Positions 27,620 through 35,932 of a stretch of DNA of 35,932 nt are shown here, piece by piece. Within the stretch, counting starts at the first letter, position 1. Each line of letters opens with the position of its first letter. The notes under the pieces were generated by a model, which saw only the letters and a program-made list of their open reading frames with translations, searched no databases and was not told where the DNA came from. Both the position numbers and the translations under genes were made by a program. Origin of the DNA: Rickettsiaceae bacterium (GTDB lineage: Bacteria; Pseudomonadota; Alphaproteobacteria; Rickettsiales; Rickettsiaceae); assembly GCA_027485375.1 (NCBI GenBank), contig JAIXRE010000117.1:1-35932 (forward strand). Reading direction: 5' to 3'.

Positions 27620-28261
27620 ATGCTTGCACAACCCCTACTTTATTATGCACCTTTCTTGAAAGGATTCTGCACCAGTGCTGGTTTGATTATGGCAATCGGC
27701 GCTCAGAATGCTTTCGTTTTAAAGCATGGTATAATGAGATCGCATATCTTCTTGATAGCAACGTTATGTGCGATAATAGATACTAGCTTAATATTCTTAG
27801 GTGTTGGCGGTATGGGTAAGCTTATCATAACAATACCAGATTTATTGCACATCACTAAGTATGGCGGCGCGATTTTTTGCTTTTCTTATGGCGTAAAATC
27901 TTTTTACTCAGCTTTGAGTTCTAAAAATGCAATTAATGTTGAAGTTGCAAGTAATAACGGCAAAAGTGATTTGCCCGTAACAATCATTACTCTTTTAATG
28001 GTTAGCTTCTTAAACCCACATGTTTATCTTGATACTATTATTCTCATAGGTAGTGTTGGCGCGCAATTTAATCCAGTACCTCAGCAACTTGCTTTTGCTA
28101 TTGGTGCTAGCCTTGCTTCTTTTGTATGGTTTTTTGCCCTTGGTTACGGCGCTGGATATTTAGCACCTTTTTTCAGCAAACCTTCAACTTGGAAGTTGCT
28201 TGATATTTTTGTTGGAATAATCATGTGGTGTATTGCCATAAGTTTAATCCTTTCTTCTTAA
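27620..28261 (+). CDS. LysE/ArgO-family amino acid exporter
   Basis: GFCTSAGLIMAIGAQNAFVLKHGI and VSFLNPHVYLDTIILIGSVGAQF. Confidence 0.92.
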   Translation: MLAQPLLYYAPFLKGFCTSAGLIMAIGAQNAFVLKHGIMRSHIFLIATLCAIIDTSLIFLGVGGMGKLIITIPDLLHITKYGGAIFCFSYGVKSFYSALSSKNAINVEVASNNGKSDLPVTIITLLMVSFLNPHVYLDTIILIGSVGAQFNPVPQQLAFAIGASLASFVWFFALGYGAGYLAPFFSKPSTWKLLDIFVGIIMWCIAISLILSS

Positions 28262-28285
28262 AAAGATATATAGACTTTTTGTATG

Positions 28286-29179
28286 ATGAACAGTTGGATA
28301 AATATTTACAAGCCAAAAGGCATAAGCTCTGCTAAGGCAGTGGCTATTGTTAAAAAAGCCTTGAAGGGCTCTAAAGTTGGGCATTGTGGTACGCTGGATG
28401 TGGAAGCAGAAGGTATTTTGCCACTTGCTATTGGCGAGGCGACTAAACTAACGCAATATTTGATGGATGCTAAAAAAACTTATGTTTTTACCATTCAATT
28501 TGGGGCGCAAACTGATACAGCAGATAGCGCAGGCAAGGTTATAAAAACTACTAACCACCTGCCGCTCAAGGAAGATTGCCTAAATATTTGTCCTAAATTT
28601 ATAGGTACTATCTCACAAACTCCGCCAGCTTTTTCTGCTTTAAAAGTGGGCGGTGTTAGGGCTTATAAATTAGCCAGAAATGGAGAAACTCCTATTTTAA
28701 ATTCACGGCAAATTGAAATTTATGATTTAAAACTACTAGATTTTACAGGGCAATCTGGCTCTACTACCGCTACTTACATTGCAGAATGCTCAAAAGGTAC
28801 ATATGTAAGGACACTTGCAGAAGATATTGCTTTATCCTTGCAAAGTTTGGGTTTTGTGGTAGAATTGCGCCGTACCAAGGTTGGAAGATTTGTAGAGCAG
28901 GATTCTATAAATATTACAGAGCTGGATGGTCTAGATCAAGAGACAATTCAGCATATCCTTGCGGCAAAAAGTTTGAAGATTGAAACAGTGCTGGACGACA
29001 TCCCGGTCATAGATATCACCGCAGAGCAGGCTAAGCAAATCAAATACGGTCAGAAATGTTTTTTTGATAATATCAATGATATTTCTTGCGTATGGATGCG
29101 CTATAATGGCTCGCTACTGGCTATCGGTGATATCCATAATTATTGTTTCAAGTCTTCTAGAGTGTTTAACATAATTTAA
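28286..29179 (+). CDS. truB: tRNA pseudouridine synthase B
   Basis: [22 protein letters not shown]...[30 protein letters not shown]. Confidence 0.97.
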   Translation: MNSWINIYKPKGISSAKAVAIVKKALKGSKVGHCGTLDVEAEGILPLAIGEATKLTQYLMDAKKTYVFTIQFGAQTDTADSAGKVIKTTNHLPLKEDCLNICPKFIGTISQTPPAFSALKVGGVRAYKLARNGETPILNSRQIEIYDLKLLDFTGQSGSTTATYIAECSKGTYVRTLAEDIALSLQSLGFVVELRRTKVGRFVEQDSINITELDGLDQETIQHILAAKSLKIETVLDDIPVIDITAEQAKQIKYGQKCFFDNINDISCVWMRYNGSLLAIGDIHNYCFKSSRVFNII

Positions 29180-29193
29180 ATGGAGAAGTTTCG

Positions 29194-29463
29194 ATGTCGA
29201 TTACAGCTGAGCGTAAGCAACAATTAATTAACGAATATGCTACTGGTCAAAATGATACTGGTTCTGTAGAGGTGCAATGTGCTATCCTCACAGCGCGTAT
29301 TAACAGTTTGACTGGGCATTTTAAAACTAATCATAAAGATTTCGCATCAAGACGTGGTTTATTGATGTTAGTTGGTCGCCGTCGTAGGCTACTAAGCTAC
29401 TTAAAGAGCAACGATGCAAAGAGATATCTAGATCTAATCCAAAAGCTAGGAATTAGAAAATAA
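29194..29463 (+). CDS. rpsO: 30S ribosomal protein S15
   Basis: [49 protein letters not shown]. Confidence 0.98.
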   Translation: MSITAERKQQLINEYATGQNDTGSVEVQCAILTARINSLTGHFKTNHKDFASRRGLLMLVGRRRRLLSYLKSNDAKRYLDLIQKLGIRK

Positions 29464-29483
29464 AAATGGCTGCTAAGCTATAA

Positions 29484-29530
29484 ATATATACTTTTGGTGC
29501 ATAAAAATCTAATGCATCAAAAGTATATAT
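29484..29530 (+). promoter_or_regulatory. Long stem-loop in the rpsO-pnp intercistronic region
   Basis: atatatacttttggtgca (29484-29501) - 11 nt - tgcatcaaaagtatatat (29513-29530); 18-bp stem with one G-U. Confidence 0.8.
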
Positions 29531-29553
29531 AAATTAATTTATAAGGAATATGC

Positions 29554-31860
29554 ATGTTTAATGAAATAACAAAAACGATAGAATGGGGTGGTAGAACTCT
29601 TGAATTACAAACTGGTAAAATTGCACGACAAGCAGATGGTGCAGTAATAGTTAAAAGCGGCGGTTCAGTGGTACTATGTACAGCAGTTAGCGCTAAAGAA
29701 ATGAAAGAAGGCGTAAATTTTTTTCCGCTTACAGTACATTACAGAGAAATGTCCTTTGCAGCAGGTAAAATTCCAGGAGGCTTTTTAAAAAGAGAAGGTC
29801 AAGCTTCCATGAGAGAAGTTTTAGTCTCACGTTTAATAGATCGACCAATTCGTCCGTTATTCCATCCTTCATTTTTCCACGAAACACAAGTTATCTGTAC
29901 AGTTATGTCATATGACCCTGAATGTGGTACAGATTTTCTAGCTATCGTTGGTGCTTCGGCGGCATTAGCTTTGTCAGGAGTACCTTATGAAGATATAGTA
30001 GCTGCTGCGAAAGTTGGACGTATTAATGATGAATTCGTCCTAAATCCTTCATTCGAAATACTAAAAAACAGCGAATTAGACTTGATGGTTGCTGGTACAA
30101 AATCTTCTGTAATGATGGTTGAATCTGAAGCTAGCATGCTTTCTGAAGAAATGATGCTTGATGCAGTTAAATTTGGTCATCAAGCTTTAAAGCCAGTTAT
30201 TCAGATGATTGAAGAACTAGTGCAAGAAGCTGGTAAGCCTAAGTGGCTAACAAGCTCGCTATTCTCTGATGAACTCAAAGCGCAAATTAGAGAAAAAGAA
30301 GAGACGCAAATCAAGAACGCATTTAGCATTAAAGCTAAGCAAGAAAGAGTAATGGCGCTAAAGCAAATTCGTGCTGGAGCGGTTGAGCATTTTGCGGCTG
30401 GTGGACAATTTACGCCTGTGCAAATTGGGTTAGCGCTTGATGAAGTCGAATCAGAAGTTTTGCGTGGTGGCTTGTTTGAAACTAACTTGCGTATTGATAG
30501 CAGAACACCAACTGATATTAGACCTATAGAATGTGAAGTATCTTTACTTCCTAAGACTCACGGCTCTGCTTTATTTACTAGGGGCGAGACACAAAGTTTA
30601 GTAGTTACCACCCTTGGTACTGGTCAAGATGAACAAATTATTGATAGCTTGGACGGCGAATATAAAGACCGGTTCATGCTAAATTATATTTTCCCGCCTT
30701 ACTCTGTTGGTGAATCTACACCAGTTAGAGCTCCTGGAAGAAGAGAGATAGGTCACGGTAAATTAGCTTGGCGTGCTATTAATCCTATATTGCCTACCAA
30801 GGAACAATTCCCTTACGCTATAAGAGTAGTATCTGAGATCACAGAATCTAACGGATCTTCTTCAATGGCAACGGTTTGTGGTACTTCGATGGCTTTAATG
30901 GATGCTGGCGTTCCTATTAAGACGCCTATAGCTGGTATTGCTATGGGGCTGATTAAAGAAGGAGAAAAATGTGTTATCCTTTCTGACATTTCAGGTGATG
31001 AGGATCATCTTGGTGATATGGATTTCAAAGTAGCTGGTAGTTCTACTGGTATTACTGCTTTGCAAATGGATATTAAAGTTGCTGGAATTACTTTTGAAAT
31101 TATGGAAAAGGCTTTGCAACAAGCGAAAGCAGGACGTTTGCATATATTAGAAAAAATGAACAAAGCAATTCAGCAATCTAGTAACACTGTTAGCGAACAC
31201 GCTCCATCGATTCAAAGCTTCAAAATTGACAAGGATAAAATTCGTGAAATCATAGGACCCGGCGGTAAAGTAATTCGTGAAATCTGCGAAACAACTGGCG
31301 CTAAAATTGATATAAGCGAGGATGGTACGGTCTCCGTTTCTGCAGTAGGCAGAGCCAAAATGGACGCTGCTATCAGCAGAATCAAGGCTATAGCTTGCGA
31401 CGCAGAAGTAGGTGACATCTTCAATGGTACTGTTGTGAAAGTTCTTGATTCAGGTGCTTTTATCAATTACCTACCTAACAAAGATGGTTTCGTACATATT
31501 AGCGAAATTGCAGAGGAGCGAATTGAATCTGTTGCTAAAGTGCTAAATAATGGTGATATTGTCAGAGTGAAGGTTTTAGGCTTTGATAATAAAGGTAAAG
31601 CTAAGCTTACTATCAAAAATGTTGATAAGAAAGCGGATAGTGCAGTTGTAAATAACACAGCAACTCAACCTATAAAAAGCGAGCAAATAGCGGCAGTTGT
31701 TGCTACAGAATCAGTAGTTGAAGCGCCAGCTCCTAAAGACAAAGAGTTAGCCGGAGAAGAGGATAAGAAGCCTAATCGCCGTGAGTCAGCAAAAAAATGG
31801 CAGACTAACAGTAACTCTAGTGATGCTGGGGTTGTTAAAGAACGGAAGTACTTTAACTAG
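29554..31860 (+). CDS. pnp: Polyribonucleotide nucleotidyltransferase
   Basis: [47 protein letters not shown]-like region, C-terminal KH ([11 protein letters not shown]) and S1. Confidence 0.98.
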   Translation: MFNEITKTIEWGGRTLELQTGKIARQADGAVIVKSGGSVVLCTAVSAKEMKEGVNFFPLTVHYREMSFAAGKIPGGFLKREGQASMREVLVSRLIDRPIRPLFHPSFFHETQVICTVMSYDPECGTDFLAIVGASAALALSGVPYEDIVAAAKVGRINDEFVLNPSFEILKNSELDLMVAGTKSSVMMVESEASMLSEEMMLDAVKFGHQALKPVIQMIEELVQEAGKPKWLTSSLFSDELKAQIREKEETQIKNAFSIKAKQERVMALKQIRAGAVEHFAAGGQFTPVQIGLALDEVESEVLRGGLFETNLRIDSRTPTDIRPIECEVSLLPKTHGSALFTRGETQSLVVTTLGTGQDEQIIDSLDGEYKDRFMLNYIFPPYSVGESTPVRAPGRREIGHGKLAWRAINPILPTKEQFPYAIRVVSEITESNGSSSMATVCGTSMALMDAGVPIKTPIAGIAMGLIKEGEKCVILSDISGDEDHLGDMDFKVAGSSTGITALQMDIKVAGITFEIMEKALQQAKAGRLHILEKMNKAIQQSSNTVSEHAPSIQSFKIDKDKIREIIGPGGKVIREICETTGAKIDISEDGTVSVSAVGRAKMDAAISRIKAIACDAEVGDIFNGTVVKVLDSGAFINYLPNKDGFVHISEIAEERIESVAKVLNNGDIVRVKVLGFDNKGKAKLTIKNVDKKADSAVVNNTATQPIKSEQIAAVVATESVVEAPAPKDKELAGEEDKKPNRRESAKKWQTNSNSSDAGVVKERKYFN

Positions 31861-31882
31861 TCTTTTTTTAAAGTCATAAAAT

Positions 31883-31915
31883 AAAGGGTCTTTTACGCTT
31901 TGAAAGACCCTTTTT
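31883..31915 (+). terminator. Rho-independent terminator after pnp
   Basis: aaagggtcttt-tacgcttt-gaaagaccctttttt-type hairpin. Confidence 0.85.
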
Positions 31916-31935
31916 AGGTAATTAACCATCCTAAT

Positions 31936-32544
31936 ATGAAAATCTTCATCACTGGTACGGACACTAATATAGGCAAAACGACCATAAGCAGCTGGTTATG
32001 CTTGCACTCAGGTTATTCATATTTTAAGCCTATTCAAACTGGCGCTATCATAGATAGGGATAGTAATTTAGTTAGCTGGTTGTCTGGCTGCTATGCATAT
32101 CCTGAAGTTTATAGATATCCAGCCCCTGTTTCTCCGCACCTTGCTGCAAGGCTAGCAGGTGATGAGATTGATATAAGTAAAATACATCTTCCAGCAGAGG
32201 AGAAACTTATTATAGAAGGCGCAGGCGGGATATATGTTCCAATTAACGACAAATTGTTAATGGTTGACCTTATAGAATATTTGGCAGTGCCAGTACTCAT
32301 CGTAGCAAGCTCTGCTTTAGGCACAATAAACCATACTTTATTGACAATAAGTGCTCTAAAGGATCGCAGCATAGAACCACTTGGTGTTATTTTAAATGGC
32401 GAGCCCAATATAGAAAATGTTAAGGCTATAGAATATTACGGTAAAACTAAAGTATTAGCCTCCTTCCCTAAACTTAGCACGGTAGACAATACTACATTAA
32501 GTGCTATACCATTAAGCGACGATTTAAAAAGAATCTTATCATGA
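31936..32544 (+). CDS. bioD: Dethiobiotin synthetase
   Basis: MKIFITGTDTNIGKTTISSWL, YFKPIQTG, LIIEGAGGIYVPIND. Confidence 0.92.
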   Translation: MKIFITGTDTNIGKTTISSWLCLHSGYSYFKPIQTGAIIDRDSNLVSWLSGCYAYPEVYRYPAPVSPHLAARLAGDEIDISKIHLPAEEKLIIEGAGGIYVPINDKLLMVDLIEYLAVPVLIVASSALGTINHTLLTISALKDRSIEPLGVILNGEPNIENVKAIEYYGKTKVLASFPKLSTVDNTTLSAIPLSDDLKRILS

Positions 32545-33821
32545 ATCTAAGCACGCGCGATCGAAGACTTATTTGGCATCCTTTTACCCAAGAACAAACA
32601 GCTAGCATACCTATCGCAGTTAAGAGAGGATTTGGAGCATATTTATATGACGAAAATGATAAGGCTTATTTGGACTTGATTTCTAGCTGGTGGGTGAATT
32701 TACATGGTCACTCTAATGAATTTATCGCAAATGCTATTTATCAGCAGGCGCAAAAATTAGAACATGTTATATTTGCTGGTTTTACTCATGAGCCAGCAGT
32801 AACTTTATGCGAAAAATTACAAGCGTTGTTGCCTAAAAAACTAGGGCGATTTTTTTTCTCAGATAATGGCTCAACTGCTGTAGAAGCGGCTTTAAAAATG
32901 GCTTATCAATATTGGTATAATAAGGGTGAGACGCAAAGGACTGTTTTTTTAAGCCTTGCGGGCGGCTATCATGGCGATACTTTTGGTGCAATGAGTGTAG
33001 GCGCTAGTTCTGGTTTTCATGACCCGTTCCAAAGCTTATTCTTCTCTACTGAAACTATACCTTACCCTTATACTTGGCAGGGCGATGAATCTGCATTATT
33101 GAAGGAAGAGCAAGCACTTGCTGAATTAGAAGAAAAATTACATTTTAAGGGCAATAATATTGCTGCTTTGATTTTAGAGCCCCTTATGCAGGGTGCTAGC
33201 GGCATGCGCATGTGCAGTGCAAATTTTATTGAGAAAGTGGTAGGTTTAGCTCGTTCTTATGGTGTTTTGGTAATTTTCGACGAGGTTATGACTGGTTTTT
33301 ACCGCACCGGCAAGCTATTTGCTTTTGAGCATACAAAGGTAGTACCTGACTTTCTATGCTTATCCAAAGGGCTTACAGGAGGCTTTTTGCCACTGGCATT
33401 GACTATAACCTCTGAAGAGGTATACGAGGCTTTCCTTAGCCCACATTTTAGCAAAGCCTTTGCTCATGGTCATTCTTATACAGCTAATCCGCTTGGTTGC
33501 GCTGCTGCTATAGCTTCTTTAGAACTGCTAATGAGTGACAATACAATTGAGGCAATAAAAACTATAAACAAAGCCCATCAAGTAGGAATGGAAAACTTGC
33601 GCGTACTACCTCGGGTGCAAAAATTGAGGACCATAGGTACTATAGCTGCCTTTGACCTAGAATTTCCACTAGAGAAAATAAAAGAGATCAAAGAGCAACT
33701 ATTACAAGAAGGGTTATTAATCAGACCACTTGGCAAATCTGTTTACCTCCTGCCCCCTTATTGCACTAGCTATAATGAATTAATCAGGACCTATGAGATA
33801 TTACAAAGCTTCATAGATTAG
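32541..33821 (+). CDS. bioA: Adenosylmethionine-8-amino-7-oxononanoate aminotransferase
   Basis: RLIWHPFTQ, LISSWWVNLHGHSN, FFSDNGSTAVEAALKMA, FDEVMTGFYRTGKLFA, LSKGLTGGFLPLALT; overlaps bioD by 4 bp. Confidence 0.95.
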   Translation: MNLSTRDRRLIWHPFTQEQTASIPIAVKRGFGAYLYDENDKAYLDLISSWWVNLHGHSNEFIANAIYQQAQKLEHVIFAGFTHEPAVTLCEKLQALLPKKLGRFFFSDNGSTAVEAALKMAYQYWYNKGETQRTVFLSLAGGYHGDTFGAMSVGASSGFHDPFQSLFFSTETIPYPYTWQGDESALLKEEQALAELEEKLHFKGNNIAALILEPLMQGASGMRMCSANFIEKVVGLARSYGVLVIFDEVMTGFYRTGKLFAFEHTKVVPDFLCLSKGLTGGFLPLALTITSEEVYEAFLSPHFSKAFAHGHSYTANPLGCAAAIASLELLMSDNTIEAIKTINKAHQVGMENLRVLPRVQKLRTIGTIAAFDLEFPLEKIKEIKEQLLQEGLLIRPLGKSVYLLPPYCTSYNELIRTYEILQSFID

Positions 33822-34065
33822 TTAAATCTTGCCCTATAGACATTTTATTTATGCGCTGTACAATATAATGAATGTTACTAATAATACGATAATTATGGTA
33901 TATTTACAACACTTACCCCTATAAGAGCTTATGAAATCGTAAATTACCCTTTGCATACTAGTGATTACTAGTATATTATTAAGGAGTTAGGTCGTATTAG
34001 TCTTAAAACACTAAGCGACTAATAAGTCATTATTAATTAAATTTATTTAAAAGGAGATCTATATT

Positions 34066-34518
34066 ATGTTCAAGAAAGTCACAGTAGCATTTTTGGCGTT
34101 ACTATTGCTATCTGCTTGTAGCTCAAGCAATAAAAAAGTAGGCATGGGTTCTGATGCTGAAACTTCATTAATTGCCGATTTCGAAAAAAACGTTGGCGAT
34201 AGAGTTTTCTTTGCTTTTGATAGCTCAAGCCTAAGCAACGAAGCTAAGGAACAACTTGCAAAAGAAGTTACTTGGTTAAAAAACCATCCAAAAGTAAAAG
34301 TAACTGTTGAAGGACATGCTGACGAAAGGGGTACTAGAGATTATAACGTAGCACTAGGTGAAAGAAGAGCTGAAGCTGTAAAAAATTTCTTGGTAAATCA
34401 CGGCGTTGATGCTGCTTCTCTAGAAACAATTTCTTATGGTAAAGAAAGACCAGCTGTTGTTGGTAACGATGAAAGTTCTTGGAAACAAAATCGTAGAGCT
34501 GTAAGCGTTGTAAGATAA
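34066..34518 (+). CDS. pal: Peptidoglycan-associated lipoprotein
   Basis: Lipobox LLSAC; VFFAFDSSSLSNEAKEQL...VTVEGHADERGTRDYNVALGERRAEAVKNFL; SD aaaggag. Confidence 0.96.
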   Translation: MFKKVTVAFLALLLLSACSSSNKKVGMGSDAETSLIADFEKNVGDRVFFAFDSSSLSNEAKEQLAKEVTWLKNHPKVKVTVEGHADERGTRDYNVALGERRAEAVKNFLVNHGVDAASLETISYGKERPAVVGNDESSWKQNRRAVSVVR

Positions 34519-34553
34519 GGTTTATTTATAACGATTGTTATAAACTCCTATAT

Positions 34554-34591
34554 AAGGGTGGAACTGATTAAATCAGTCCCACCCTTTTTTT
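34554..34591 (+). terminator. Rho-independent terminator after pal
   Basis: aagggtggaactgatt-aa-atcagtcccacccttttttt. Confidence 0.9.
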
Positions 34592-35188
34592 ATCCATCCA
34601 AATCCTTAGTTTAGTCTTCCACTCCTTGACTAGCAAAAGCTCTAGCTTTCTCAAAAAAATGTAAAAATTAGAACCATGCTCTATACTACCCATGTTAACA
34701 TTAAAAATTTCCTAATTGAGGTATAAAGCCTCAGTACACAACATAAAAGTTAACGTAGGACTAATTTTTTAATTATAGGCGCTAGGAGGACCGAAGATAA
34801 GGGCTATTTCTCTTATTTTGCTGACTGAAGCTAAAGGGTGTAGTAATATTTGTTGCAGGTAATCCAGCCCGTATCTAAAAAAGACATTGCTTTTATTTTA
34901 TGGCTTTTAATTTTCATCGGTTGTATTTCATGGCGCCAAATTCCTACAACGTGACATCAAGTAAAGGCTACAGCCAGTATTGCAAGCAGTTTATCTATAT
35001 TTAGCTAGCTCTAGCATATGGGTATTTTCAAAGTTAGCCCACCTTTGGCAGCTCTGCGCTACACCACGGGCAATAAAAGATAGGTCATTGCAGGTGCAAA
35101 ACTTTAAATCATCTTGGTACTAGATAAATCTTGTATAGTCATGTATTATGCAGCAATCAAATCACAGATACAAAAGGCTAAAATAACT

Positions 35189-35716
35189 ATGAATTACTTT
35201 GAGTTACTAGAGATAAAGCGAGAACACGAGCTAGATTATGCTCTAGACTCACAAGTTTTAACCAAGCAATATTTTACTATGCAAAAAAGGTTTCACCCTG
35301 ACAAGGCTAGAAACAACGAAGAAAAACGATCTTTTTTGAAAATTACCATAGATTTGAACGCCGCTTATGACACTCTGCGCGCAGATTTAAAACGGGCAGA
35401 ATATTTATTAAATTTATATGGAATAAGTCTTAGCGATACAGAAATACGTGCTAGAATGTCTCCTGAGCAATTAAATAAAATTTGGCAGGAAATGGAGGAG
35501 CTCGAAAATATCAACGGCGCTTCAGAGCTGCAGAGCTATTATGAGCAAAAAGATGCTGATAGAACTCTATTACTTACTGAATTAACAGCTGCTTTTGCAA
35601 GAAAAAATATAGAAGAAGCGCTTGATCTTACTCTTAAGCTTAAGTATCTTACAACGATTATTGATAATACTAAAAAACAGCTTTTGGCGAGTAGAGATGC
35701 AAATAATAGAAATTAA
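35189..35716 (+). CDS. hscB: Fe-S cluster co-chaperone HscB
   Basis: MNYFELLEIK...FTMQKRFHPDKARNNEEK (HPD motif), C-terminal helical HSCB region. ATG 35189 preferred over the 35114 start. Confidence 0.9.
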   Translation: MNYFELLEIKREHELDYALDSQVLTKQYFTMQKRFHPDKARNNEEKRSFLKITIDLNAAYDTLRADLKRAEYLLNLYGISLSDTEIRARMSPEQLNKIWQEMEELENINGASELQSYYEQKDADRTLLLTELTAAFARKNIEEALDLTLKLKYLTTIIDNTKKQLLASRDANNRN

Positions 35717-35932
35717 TGAACCAACCAACCCAAGACTACAAGACAAGCTAGAGATAGCAGTAGGTATCGATTTTGGCACTACTAATTCCTTGATTGCTAT
35801 AGCTAGGGGCTTGGTTATAGAGGTGATTAAGGATAAGGATGGCAGAGATCTTATTCCTACCATTATAAATTTAGGGGGCACAAAATTATCCTCCATAAAG
35901 CGCTTACTGGGAAAATCTACCGCAGAAATTGT
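35697..35932 (+). CDS. hscA: Fe-S protein assembly chaperone HscA, 5' part (truncated by window end)
   Basis: Own translation: MQIIEINEPTNPRLQDKLEIAVGIDFGTTNSLIAIARGLVIEVIKDKDGRDLIPTIINLGG...; Hsp70 DFGTTNSL motif; overlaps hscB by 20 bp. Confidence 0.93.
   Translation, partial: MQIIEINEPTNPRLQDKLEIAVGIDFGTTNSLIAIARGLVIEVIKDKDGRDLIPTIINLGGTKLSSIKRLLGKSTAEI

Overview
This is an AT-rich Rickettsiales-like (probably Rickettsiaceae) chromosomal window. Evidence for that includes a Tlc-type ATP/ADP translocase, a Sca5/OmpB-like autotransporter, a large NAD-glutamate dehydrogenase and palindromic repeats inside genes. Gene content from left to right: 3' end of an AddB-like PD-(D/E)XK nuclease gene; FadL/OMPP1-like porin; 1731-aa OmpB-like autotransporter; tRNA-Ser(GGA); glycosyltransferase; tsaB; a minus-strand PHA-type cluster (charged hypothetical protein, thiolase, short PhaC); tlc; rimP-nusA-infB; a minus-strand traX plus two umuD-like genes; NAD-GDH; RodZ-like protein, coiled-coil protein and zapA; LysE/ArgO exporter; truB-rpsO-pnp; bioD-bioA; pal; hscB-hscA (truncated by the window end). 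The observations most worth a second look are: (1) two adjacent umuD paralogs, one with both catalytic residues replaced (Ser->Ala, Lys->Arg) but the Ala-Gly cleavage site kept, next to traX and without umuC in the window; (2) a palindromic element family sharing the core AGTACGTGAG, inserted in frame in the addB-like gene and also present in two intergenic regions; (3) MITE-like elements with terminal inverted repeats and near-identical 70-bp inverted cores flanking the OmpB-like gene; (4) a tlc leader with two promoter-like sites and a terminator-like hairpin with 10 T's just before the start codon; (5) a cloverleaf-like structured intergenic region downstream of zapA. All family assignments come from reading protein motifs by eye. 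No database search was run.
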